64,000 nt of DNA. Source: UBA987 sp002292105 (GTDB lineage: Bacteria; Bacteroidota; Bacteroidia; NS11-12g; UBA9320). A program made the position numbers and the translations under genes. Location of the stretch: NCBI GenBank assembly GCA_943846675.1, contig OX044357.1, positions 2,232,001 through 2,296,000 of the forward strand, in the 5' to 3' direction. Numbering within the stretch: position 1 is the stretch's first letter; every line of letters begins with the position of its first letter. Positions 1-7,748 of this stretch are shown here, piece after piece. Under the pieces are notes generated by a model that saw nothing but the letters and a program-made list of their open reading frames with translations, did no database searches and was not told where the DNA came from.

Positions 1-2810
1 TAATTCGCATTGGTTATACCCGCTTTGAAGCGACCATTTCGAGCATTAATGGATAACTCCCATGTATGGTAATCAATTGTTGAAGAAATACGGTGTTCAA
101 GTTTCGATTTGACAAAATCATATAATTTTTCATCAAACGAAATAGATCTAACCTTCTGATATTTAAGTTGTTTAGCGATTTCTATTGCTTTTTCAACTTG
201 CTCAGATTCGGTCAACTCAGCCAAATTGGTTGGGAGATAATATGACGTGTTATAACCTTGTTGACCAATTAACGAAATATTGTAGTCTTTGGATTGAGTC
301 TCTACAATCAGTTTTGATTTGATATCCGGATATCGTTCTTCAATTTCTTTAAGGCCGTGAAGAACTTCGCGCAAGTTAGATGCTTCTATGTTTTTGATAT
401 CGAGCCAGACTTTTGATATTTCACTCGCTTTTGCAACAGACAAGTATTCGATTAAGGTCAAATCTGCCATGGCATCCTCCTCCCCATGACCAACGATAAG
501 CGCACCATCTATGACCTTTACATCAACCTCTAAACTGCGTATGTCGTTCAACTGAATTTCGTTTAGCTTGCCTAAGCTGTTGACCCGATGAACACCTACC
601 CTATTTGCCTGTCCTAGAGTATCTAACCAATGCACGTTACTAATAAGGTTTGCGTATGGATTATCAACGTTCTCGTAAACAATTGCACCACTTTTCGTTT
701 TAAAAGTATCGACTGAATAGGCCGTACTAATTACATTTTTGCTTAAATCTTGAAACCGTGTTTCGACATGGGTAAGATCCAGCGCCAACTGAAAAAAGAG
801 GTCGTTTGAGAATGTCTTACTCGCCCCCTCTTTAATTCTGTTCCACTTATTCTTATATACTGTTTTATACCCCTCATCGGCCCAAATGTACATGGGGATT
901 TGTGTCATCCTGAAAGTAAATTGACCAGAGTTATGACCACGCCCTTCGCTTAAATCTTCCGCGTGATCAGCGAAATAGGAAAGTAATTTCACTTCTCCTG
1001 GTGCTTGGCTTAGAATCTCGTGGATTTGACCCAATATGTAATCGCTATATAAAATAGAATTGTCGTACGCTTCCCATACCTTAATATCTTTCTTCCCTCC
1101 GAAATCTGTCTTACCACGTGAAGGTAAACCATCAAATGATTTTGGATATCGTTCGCTGTATTGACCATGATTTCCCAAAACGTGTACAAAAATGGCTCTG
1201 TTGCGCTTTGTTTTCTTTTCGACTAGCGCTTTAAATTCTGGCAGCAATCGCTCATCGTATGGGCTGTTTCGCATAGACTCTCCTATGTTCTTGTTTACAT
1301 ACACTTTCTTTTCACAGCTCGCGGCAATGGCGGAAACAATATTGTCCCAATTGCTTAGCATCACCTGATTGCTTAGCCATACGGTCTCAAAATCGGCTGA
1401 ATTGAGTACGTTAATTAAGCTCGGGACATTGGTATATTTTAAATTGTTGTACTGATTGGATTGTGTGAGTGCATCGCGTAAAACCATAATCGTATGGGTA
1501 TGCGACGAATATGCATTCTGAAACAAGGCAATTTCACCGTTAGAGGCTACGGAGTCTAAGAACGGTGTTGTAGGCCTGTGATATCCATACACCGACATGT
1601 GCTCTTTACTTTGAGATTCGCCTATCACAAAAACATAGGTTTCACCCGTTTCCGATTTTGTCGCCTCAATGTTAGACTGGTTATTAAATCGCTGTTGGAC
1701 TTCATTAAACTTTTCAATTTCCTCGTAATACTGGCTGTATGCCTGGCAAGATTCACTAATAAACTGGCTTTCTTGTATGCATAAATAGGACAGCGTAGCA
1801 CTAATAATAAACCAATACAAATAGTTGGACATAAAAGGTTTATCTGAGACTTTTTTGCCAGCGAAAAACAGAATTAATGGGATGAGAACCAGCATAACTG
1901 CTCCTATGATTGGCAACACACCAGCTTCTGCAAATGCAAATTCAATGGTTTCTGAAAAATTTGACTGTAAAACGGCAATAATGGAATCGTAATCCATCTT
2001 GTATCCGTATCGCTTATAATTCCATACAAATCCGCTAAAAATCACAACCATCAGCACCATGAATGCGTCTAAGGCTAGGTTTACATATCGGCCAATTACA
2101 TGAATTTTTGAAATAAAAAACCTGGTGAGTGTAAGCACGACAGCGCCTGAAATAAAACCAATCATTGGCAACCACCACGCGGTTTGTGTATATAAGTGCT
2201 CATTGTAACACGCTACCACAAATAATGCACTTGGCAGTATTAAGTGAATTCCTGACGTGCTGTTAATAAGCCAAATGCCAACAACCAACCAGATAAGGAT
2301 AATGCCGTATATACGACGTTGTTGCTTTCCGTTATCTAACTCAATCTTAATCTCCACTTCGTTTTTCGACGCCGTTTCCGATACCACACGAACCTTGAAA
2401 TAGTCGTTCTTTCTTAACTTAAATTTATTCGTTTTCCGTTTCTTGCTTGAATTGATGAAGGCCTCCTCTACCCCATTGACAAACAACGTTACCACGTTTT
2501 GACCTTCAACTTTGTTTCGGACACTTACTTTATAGGTATTTGAGTTATTGACCAATATTTCTGCTTGTGCCTTCCCATTGCTGTAAGCCACAAGGTCTAT
2601 GACGCCGGAATAATCAACCACGTAACCTTCAGAGGTGTCTGTTTGGTTGTAGAATGCGTAACTCGAGGCGTCTGCGGTTACATATGCTTTGTTGTATGGT
2701 TTTAATATTAAAATCAACAACACGACAGACAGCAGAAACCAGAACAGCCAAAGCATTCTTTGCCAAATTGGTGCTGAATTTTCTTTTGATATTTGCTTTT
2801 CTTCTGTCAC
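1..2810 (-). CDS. Membrane sulfatase/EptA-family phosphotransferase with PLC-like C-terminal domain (partial)
   Basis: One open frame runs leftward without a stop to the window edge (about 936 codons seen). In order: a short cytoplasmic N-terminus, one membrane helix, a roughly 130-residue beta-rich periplasmic segment, about six membrane helices (residues ~165-350), then an alkaline-phosphatase-fold domain. That domain has the nucleophile motif IGESQSKEHMSVYGY (~396-410, Ser399 by analogy with EptA/CptA), LGNHGQYSERYP and YFADHAEDLSE, as in phosphoethanolamine transferases of the envelope. From ~741 a second domain has VHRV, LEVDV, VGHGEE and WLDIKN, the spacing of the catalytic His, Glu/Asp and His of GDPD/FAM151-like phosphodiesterases. 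The start is taken as GTG at 2810, just after a promoter element; ATG at 2756 is the alternative. The transferred group and the role of the second domain are inference. Confidence 0.75.
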   Translation of the reverse strand, partial: MTEEKQISKENSAPIWQRMLWLFWFLLSVVLLILILKPYNKAYVTADASSYAFYNQTDTSEGYVVDYSGVIDLVAYSNGKAQAEILVNNSNTYKVSVRNKVEGQNVVTLFVNGVEEAFINSSKKRKTNKFKLRKNDYFKVRVVSETASKNEVEIKIELDNGKQQRRIYGIILIWLVVGIWLINSTSGIHLILPSALFVVACYNEHLYTQTAWWLPMIGFISGAVVLTLTRFFISKIHVIGRYVNLALDAFMVLMVVIFSGFVWNYKRYGYKMDYDSIIAVLQSNFSETIEFAFAEAGVLPIIGAVMLVLIPLILFFAGKKVSDKPFMSNYLYWFIISATLSYLCIQESQFISESCQAYSQYYEEIEKFNEVQQRFNNQSNIEATKSETGETYVFVIGESQSKEHMSVYGYHRPTTPFLDSVASNGEIALFQNAYSSHTHTIMVLRDALTQSNQYNNLKYTNVPSLINVLNSADFETVWLSNQVMLSNWDNIVSAIAASCEKKVYVNKNIGESMRNSPYDERLLPEFKALVEKKTKRNRAIFVHVLGNHGQYSERYPKSFDGLPSRGKTDFGGKKDIKVWEAYDNSILYSDYILGQIHEILSQAPGEVKLLSYFADHAEDLSEGRGHNSGQFTFRMTQIPMYIWADEGYKTVYKNKWNRIKEGASKTFSNDLFFQLALDLTHVETRFQDLSKNVISTAYSVDTFKTKSGAIVYENVDNPYANLISNVHWLDTLGQANRVGVHRVNSLGKLNEIQLNDIRSLEVDVKVIDGALIVGHGEEDAMADLTLIEYLSVAKASEISKVWLDIKNIEASNLREVLHGLKEIEERYPDIKSKLIVETQSKDYNISLIGQQGYNTSYYLPTNLAELTESEQVEKAIEIAKQLKYQKVRSISFDEKLYDFVKSKLEHRISSTIDYHTWELSINARNGRFKAGITNAN

Positions 2811-2826
2811 CTGAATGAATGTTTGG

Positions 2827-2834
2827 CAAACATA
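2827..2834 (-). promoter_or_regulatory. Bacteroidota -7 element (TATGTTTG) of the EptA-like gene
   Basis: Exact match to TAnnTTTG, 16 nt before the proposed GTG start. No convincing -33 TTTG was found at the usual distance. It favours a start downstream of 2827. Confidence 0.5.
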
Positions 2835-2938
2835 CAACTTCAAGATTTTAAAGATTGCTCAGGTTGTTATACACTTTTCATCATGTCTGCTTTAAAGTTC
2901 AGTCTAATTGTTTGATTTTTGCAGTATTAATACACACC

Positions 2939-4207
2939 ATGTTACAGGTACAGGATATACGCAACGATTTTGACGGAATAAACACCCGTTTGGCAAAAAG
3001 AGGCAAGAGTTTCGAGAACGAATTGAACCAGGTTATTTCTCTTGACGACAAGCGCAAGCAAACGCAAACCGCTTTAGACAATTTGTTGGCCAACTTAAAT
3101 ACCGTTTCCAAACAAATAGGCGAATGCTTTAAGACAGGAAAAAGGGAAGAAGCGGAGAAGCTAAAAGCGCAGACTGTTGAGATTAAAGATCAGAGCAAAG
3201 CCTTAGAAGTTGACTTAAAGCAAGCCATAGCGGATTTGACCGACGTATTAACCCAGATTCCGAATGTGCCGAGTTCTGTGGTTCCAGCTGGCAAAACGCC
3301 AGAAGACAACGAAATTGTGTACACGCATGGCAATATGCCAGAATTAAAACATAAAAAACCCCATTGGGAGCTTTGTGAACAATATGACTTGATCGATTTT
3401 GAGTTAGGTGTAAAAGTTACTGGTGCTGGTTTTCCGGTCTATAAAGGCAAGGGTGCGCGATTACAACGTGCGTTAATTAACTTTTTTCTTGATGAAGGAT
3501 TGAAACATGGGTACAATGAAATACAACCACCCATATTTATTAATGAAGCCTCTGGGTTTGGAACTGGACAGTTACCGGATAAAGAAGGACAGATGTATCA
3601 CATGACCGTTGACAACCTCTTTGCTATTCCAACGGCTGAAGTACCCATTACCAATTTATATCGCGACGTGATTGTTAAAAAAGAAGACTTACCGATAAAA
3701 AACATGGGCTACACCCCTTGCTTCCGACGAGAAGCTGGTAGTTACGGAAAAGATGTCCGCGGTTTGAACAGACTGCATCAATTTGACAAAGTAGAAATTG
3801 TCCAAATTGCTCATCCGACACAATCCTATCAAATATTGGATGACATGAGTGCGTATGTACAAAGTCTGTTACAGCAACTTGGATTGAATTACCGTGTATT
3901 GAAACTATGTGGTGGCGATATGGGATTCACAAGTGCCCTAACCTACGACATGGAAGTATACTCAGGAGCACAAGAGAAATGGCTAGAAGTTAGTTCAGTG
4001 TCATGCTTCGAAACATACCAAAGTAACCGTCTAAAATTACGTTTTAAAAACGACGACGGAAAGATGCAGTACGCGCATACGCTGAATGGAAGTGCACTTG
4101 CATTGCCTCGAATTGTGGCTGCCTTGCTTGAGAACAACCAAACAGAAAATGGCATTGAAATGCCAGAAGTACTAAGACCGTATTTGGGTTTTGATCGTAT
4201 AGATTAA
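2939..4207 (+). CDS. serS: Serine--tRNA ligase
   Basis: Charges tRNA-Ser with serine using ATP in the cytoplasm. The 422-residue product has the usual length: an N-terminal coiled-coil arm (MLQVQDIRNDFDGIN onward, about 100 residues) that grips the tRNA long arm, then a class II catalytic core. Visible motifs are TAEVPI, motif 2 FRREAGSYGKD (~261-272) and motif 3 NGSALALPR (~383), which bind ATP and serine. The frame stays open upstream to 2855, but homologous SerRS proteins begin at this MLQVQDIR, so ATG 2939 is chosen. The stop overlaps by 4 nt the end of the convergent zincin gene. Confidence 0.97.
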   Translation: MLQVQDIRNDFDGINTRLAKRGKSFENELNQVISLDDKRKQTQTALDNLLANLNTVSKQIGECFKTGKREEAEKLKAQTVEIKDQSKALEVDLKQAIADLTDVLTQIPNVPSSVVPAGKTPEDNEIVYTHGNMPELKHKKPHWELCEQYDLIDFELGVKVTGAGFPVYKGKGARLQRALINFFLDEGLKHGYNEIQPPIFINEASGFGTGQLPDKEGQMYHMTVDNLFAIPTAEVPITNLYRDVIVKKEDLPIKNMGYTPCFRREAGSYGKDVRGLNRLHQFDKVEIVQIAHPTQSYQILDDMSAYVQSLLQQLGLNYRVLKLCGGDMGFTSALTYDMEVYSGAQEKWLEVSSVSCFETYQSNRLKLRFKNDDGKMQYAHTLNGSALALPRIVAALLENNQTENGIEMPEVLRPYLGFDRID

Positions 4208-4755
4208 ATGACCGCAGTGTCTGCCCAGTTTTTAACAGTAGTTACGCTCGGGTACAAAGATTTCAACTTATTGATATAGCGCCACGGGAAGAATTTTGGA
4301 TCTCGACCGAATTCCTTAGATTTCACCAACGCTTTTATTAATCCATGTTCGACTGCATTTAGGTCGGCTGTAATTTCTGCTTTTTTAAGGAAGTCTTTGC
4401 TGAAATAATACAATATCCCAAATCGAATCAAATTCCAGGACGAACGGTCTTTGTAATCCAAAATATGGCCAAGTTCATGCCCCAACCATCCGACTATTAC
4501 CTCAGACGGTATTCTACCATTTGGCACACGTTTATTCTTTAAGAAGAACTTTTTACGCATGATAATTTGGTATTCTCTTTGGGTCTTGTTACGCAATAAA
4601 GTTGGCACCTTGGGTTGGGCTAACATAAAAGAGTGTTGGGTAAAAACGCCCCACCTAAACTCAATGGCGACCTCTTCCAAATCTGGATAATAAGCCAAGG
4701 CCTTTTCCACTTCTGATTTGATTTTACTGGGATACTTCTTGTTACCCTTGCGCAA
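4204..4755 (-). CDS. Small HExxH zinc metalloprotease-like protein
   Basis: A 183-residue protein of unrecognised family. It shows a zincin signature: HELGH at 93-97, and Glu127 in KAEITADLNAVEHG, a likely third zinc ligand about 30 residues later. There is no signal peptide and only one weakly hydrophobic stretch (~107-118), so it may act in the cytoplasm. The start is TTG 4755: a TGA lies 6 nt upstream in frame, no in-frame ATG occurs for about 40 codons, and an exact TAnnTTTG element ends 4 nt upstream. Its 3' end overlaps serS tail to tail by 4 nt. Proteolytic activity and substrate are inference. Confidence 0.7.
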   Translation of the reverse strand: MRKGNKKYPSKIKSEVEKALAYYPDLEEVAIEFRWGVFTQHSFMLAQPKVPTLLRNKTQREYQIIMRKKFFLKNKRVPNGRIPSEVIVGWLGHELGHILDYKDRSSWNLIRFGILYYFSKDFLKKAEITADLNAVEHGLIKALVKSKEFGRDPKFFPWRYINKLKSLYPSVTTVKNWADTAVI

Positions 4756-4759
4756 GTGT

Positions 4760-4767
4760 CAAATGTA
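4760..4767 (-). promoter_or_regulatory. -7 element (TACATTTG) directly before a TTG start
   Basis: Exact TAnnTTTG with only 4 nt between its last base and the TTG start of the zincin gene. Transcription would begin at or next to the start codon, giving a leaderless or nearly leaderless mRNA. Confidence 0.55.
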
Positions 4768-4778
4768 AACGGTATAAC

Positions 4779-4811
4779 AAAAAAAAGCCACTCTCTTTGC
4801 AGAAAGTGACT
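4779..4811 (-). terminator. Rho-independent terminator of the lipoprotein gene
   Basis: On the minus strand a 10-bp stem (AGTCACTTTC with GAGAGTGGCT, two G-U pairs) and a 6-nt loop are followed by eight T. On the plus strand the two wobble pairs become C-A mismatches, so it should work for the minus-strand gene ending at 4831. Confidence 0.8.
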
Positions 4812-4830
4812 TTTACACGATAGGGGTGGT

Positions 4831-5802
4831 TTATTGTAAGGTCTTTACCAAGGCTTCTAAGTCCTCCTCTGATATGACTTTTAATTCGTCAACTTCTTCC
4901 AAGTGATTGTCGCGTGTTCTGGAATCAATCCATGCGTATTCAAGCTGTTGTTTGTCCCTATCGACATACACCACAATTATGGTTATATCCCAACCATGTG
5001 GTAGATTATAACTTCTTGAATTGTACTCTTCATTCAGGTGATCATAGCCAAGGAACACAACGCCGTTCAAACTTTTAATCGCGAGATATACGACGCAGTT
5101 TTTTCTATCTGCTTGTTTTATTTTTAATCGAACAGGACTGCCTGTACTTGAATTCCAGTAGCGATCTAAGTTGCACCAGCTTAAAAACTTGATTCGCAGC
5201 GTATAGTAATACCCTGGATCGTAGGTTGTGTCAGACCAAGAGGTGTCAGACCGGATGAAGTCTCGAACAACATTAGAGGTGTTAGAAGGCACCCAGTTCA
5301 GGGATGTTCCTGAAGAATCCTCAACCTCCTCCCCTTCAAAAATGATCATGTTTGGATCTTGATCTGTTGAAGGGACTTGTACGCGGAACTCATCTACCAA
5401 TTGAAGATCTTGTCCGTTTTGGCTAACGGTGAGGTTAAACATGGCGCCAGACTCTAAAAAATCTTTGCCAGAAGTTGTTGTTACCCCTGAAAACACCATG
5501 TCCGATTTCGTCAAGTATTCGGTTAGTTTTAAGTTTACTTGCCCAGTTACTGGTTGCCCCGACATTGTTTTAAACGCGTTAGATTTAAATCGATAATGCA
5601 AGCCATTTTTAGATTTGAGGGTAAATCGACTTGATACGTCTTTAGTGAAAACCTCAGCTTCGGGTGCACTGCGTTGTAAGAAAGCTTTTGCCGAAGTAAA
5701 TGATGTGTTCCCACCCTCTAACTGTAATGGCTCTGAATCATCGCAGCCCACAAAGAATAAAAGGAGTAAGACTGGCGATGCAATTTTTAATATTTTTTTC
5801 AT
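4831..5802 (-). CDS. Uncharacterised lipoprotein
   Basis: A 323-residue protein with a lipoprotein signal: MKKILKIASPVLLLLFFVGC, acylated Cys20, followed by Asp-Asp-Ser. The frame opens at 5835, but ATG 5802 places the signal peptide at the very N-terminus and is preferred. The mature part is rich in beta strands and polar residues, with a conserved-looking region (residues ~40-170) around SAKAFLQRSAPEAEVF and GQVNLKLTEYL. No catalytic motif is evident and I do not recognise the family. It stands alone with its own terminator. Probably anchored in an envelope membrane; function unknown. Confidence 0.8.
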   Translation of the reverse strand: MKKILKIASPVLLLLFFVGCDDSEPLQLEGGNTSFTSAKAFLQRSAPEAEVFTKDVSSRFTLKSKNGLHYRFKSNAFKTMSGQPVTGQVNLKLTEYLTKSDMVFSGVTTTSGKDFLESGAMFNLTVSQNGQDLQLVDEFRVQVPSTDQDPNMIIFEGEEVEDSSGTSLNWVPSNTSNVVRDFIRSDTSWSDTTYDPGYYYTLRIKFLSWCNLDRYWNSSTGSPVRLKIKQADRKNCVVYLAIKSLNGVVFLGYDHLNEEYNSRSYNLPHGWDITIIVVYVDRDKQQLEYAWIDSRTRDNHLEEVDELKVISEEDLEALVKTLQ

Positions 5803-5925
5803 AATCAATTTGTTTGCCCTTATACACGTAATCACATTTCAAAGGGTTGGTCTGTTTCATTCCTATGACTAAAAAATGATTTAATATTCGTGAACAAACG
5901 TTGCCAACCTTTGAATTCTGAGAAT

Positions 5926-5933
5926 TACATTTG
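5926..5933 (+). promoter_or_regulatory. -7 element (TACATTTG) before the Kazal gene
   Basis: Exact TAnnTTTG ending 4 nt before the ATG at 5938, with TTG triplets further upstream as possible -33 elements. Predicts an almost leaderless transcript. Confidence 0.55.
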
Positions 5934-5937
5934 ACCG

Positions 5938-6432
5938 ATGAAGTGGCACCTACTCAAAAATTGTTTTTCTACACTTGGCTTACTTCTTTTCTTCAATATT
6001 TCGGTAGCACAGTTCAATCAACCTTGTGTTGACCCTGGGCGGGTAGATCCATTTTACCAATGCAACGACCCCAGTTTTATACCAGTTTGTGGTTGCGACC
6101 AAGTGACTTACCGGAATGAATGCGTTGCATTTAGAAATGGCGGTGTCAATCAAATCAACTATACCGGCGTATGTCAAAACGACTACATTTTCGCCACTAT
6201 TTACCCCACGTTTGTTACAGAGAGCATCACCTTATATCTTCAGTTTTACGACAAAGGCTCTGCTTTAATACAAATTCGTAATAGTTATGGCAACATTATG
6301 TTTAGCCAGAACTATTTGTCTTTGTCCTCACGTCAATTTACACTAAGCCGCGCTGGCTATGAACCTGGCATCTATTTTTGTTTTGTCATTTCTGGCAATG
6401 TGAGTCGTGTCATTAAGTTTGTGGTTATCTAA
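5938..6432 (+). CDS. Secreted Kazal-type protease inhibitor domain protein with a divergent type IX sorting domain
   Basis: A 164-residue exported protein. Residues 1-24 form a Sec signal peptide ending in SVAQ. Residues ~28-80 are a Kazal domain of the bacterial form: six cysteines with PVCGCDQVTYRNECVAF and a closing YTGVC, which matches the family pattern PVCGCDGxTYxNxC. The last ~80 residues (ATIYPTFVTESITLYL, then GIYFCFVISG and RVIKFVVI) resemble the C-terminal beta-sandwich sorting domain of type IX secretion substrates, though the usual PNP turn is replaced by PTF. Kazal domains inhibit serine proteases. It is followed after 3 nt by the hydrolase gene, so both may share a transcript. 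The target protease is unknown. Confidence 0.8.
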   Translation: MKWHLLKNCFSTLGLLLFFNISVAQFNQPCVDPGRVDPFYQCNDPSFIPVCGCDQVTYRNECVAFRNGGVNQINYTGVCQNDYIFATIYPTFVTESITLYLQFYDKGSALIQIRNSYGNIMFSQNYLSLSSRQFTLSRAGYEPGIYFCFVISGNVSRVIKFVVI

Positions 6433-6435
6433 AAT

Positions 6436-7278
6436 ATGAGATTAGCACCTATACATACCGGCAACTTTAAACTGGACGGAGGCGCCATGTTTGGGGTAGT
6501 TCCAAAAGTTATTTGGCAACGTTATACAGAACCCGATGCGAATAATTTGTGCAATTGGGCCATGCGCTGTTTGTTGGTTGAAGATGGCAACAGATTAATT
6601 TTAATCGACAATGGTATTGGAGATAAGCAAAGTGAGAAATTCTTTGGGTATTACTATCTTAACGGAGATCATTCTTTAGAGAAGTCTTTACATACTGCCG
6701 GCGTAGATTTTGATGACATCACGGACGTTGTGCTCACCCACTTACATTTCGATCACTGTGGTGGTAGCGTAAAATGGAATTCAGGAAAAACGCATTTGGA
6801 GCCTGTTTTTAAAAACGCCACGTATTGGAGCCACGAAGCCCATTGGAATCACGCCATTCAGCCAAACGCCAGAGAAAAGGCGTCTTTTATTGCAGAAAAC
6901 ATTTTACCCATTCAAGAAAGTGGTCAGCTCAGGTTTGTTGGTGATGACCTAAAAATATCGGATAACATTTCTGTGATTATGGCGAACGGTCATACCGAAA
7001 AGATGATGTGTCCTAAAATCCAGTACCAAGACAAAACATTGGTTTTTGCCGCAGACATGATCCCCTCAGCTGCGCACATTCCACCACATTACGCCATGGG
7101 TTACGACATTCGTCCACTGGTTAGAATGGATGAAAATGAGCGATTTTTGAAGGAAGCCATAGAGCAAAACTACACCTTGTTTTTTGAACATGACTTGCAT
7201 ATTGAGTGTGCCACGGTAAAACAAGAAAACGGCAAGTTTAAAGCAGACCAGACCTTCGCACTTTCTGATTTTATTTAA
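6436..7278 (+). CDS. Metallo-beta-lactamase-fold hydrolase
   Basis: A 280-residue cytoplasmic protein (no signal peptide) of the MBL-fold superfamily. Zinc-binding motifs are visible: THLHFDHCGG (~103-112), His in ANGHTEKM (~185), Asp in FAADMIPSAAH (~210) and a final His in FEHDLHIE (~254). The long insertion between motifs and the sequence near the N-terminus (GNFKLDGGAMFGVVPKVIW) resemble the lactonase/YtnP-like subgroup, whose members open lactone rings, but the substrate cannot be told from sequence. It starts 3 nt after the Kazal gene and ends 2 nt before the acetyltransferase gene, so the three probably form an operon. Confidence 0.85.
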   Translation: MRLAPIHTGNFKLDGGAMFGVVPKVIWQRYTEPDANNLCNWAMRCLLVEDGNRLILIDNGIGDKQSEKFFGYYYLNGDHSLEKSLHTAGVDFDDITDVVLTHLHFDHCGGSVKWNSGKTHLEPVFKNATYWSHEAHWNHAIQPNAREKASFIAENILPIQESGQLRFVGDDLKISDNISVIMANGHTEKMMCPKIQYQDKTLVFAADMIPSAAHIPPHYAMGYDIRPLVRMDENERFLKEAIEQNYTLFFEHDLHIECATVKQENGKFKADQTFALSDFI

Positions 7279-7280
7279 TA

Positions 7281-7718
7281 ATGGTTAACGTCAACATCGG
7301 ACTAATTGAATTCAACTCAGAACTCTATATCGAGTCTGTTGCGCTAAGACAAGATGTTCTACGAACGCCACTAGGTCTAAAATTCACCAAAGAAAACATG
7401 ACCAATGATGCCAACGAAATGCATATCGCAGCTACGGATGGAGACCAGCTCATTGGTGTATTGCTACTTCGTCCTTTGACAAACCACACGGTTAAGATGA
7501 GACAAGTAGCCGTGAGCGAAGCCTACCAAGGCAAAGGCGTGGGAAAGCAACTGGTCGCTTTTTGTGAATCACTTTGTACAAGTATGGGATTTAAGCAAAT
7601 AGAATTAAATGCCCGTGAAGTTGCGCTGCAGTTCTATTTGTCTCAAAGCTACGAGCAGATTGGTGAGCAGTTTCTTGAAATTGGGATACCTCATTTTAAG
7701 ATGATAAAGAACCTCTAA
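7281..7718 (+). CDS. GNAT-family N-acetyltransferase
   Basis: A 145-residue GNAT-fold protein. The acetyl-CoA binding signature is clear: the strand KMRQVAVSEAYQGKGVGKQL (~73-92) holds the Q/RxxGxG/A loop (QGKGVG), and the later segment IELNAREVALQFYLSQSYEQ fits the end of the fold. Length is normal for a single domain. The acceptor substrate (small molecule or protein N-terminus/lysine) cannot be deduced. It follows the MBL-fold hydrolase gene by 2 nt and is probably cotranscribed with it. Confidence 0.85.
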   Translation: MVNVNIGLIEFNSELYIESVALRQDVLRTPLGLKFTKENMTNDANEMHIAATDGDQLIGVLLLRPLTNHTVKMRQVAVSEAYQGKGVGKQLVAFCESLCTSMGFKQIELNAREVALQFYLSQSYEQIGEQFLEIGIPHFKMIKNL

Positions 7719-7748
7719 CACCATTAGTTTTTTGTTTCTTTGCCCTGT

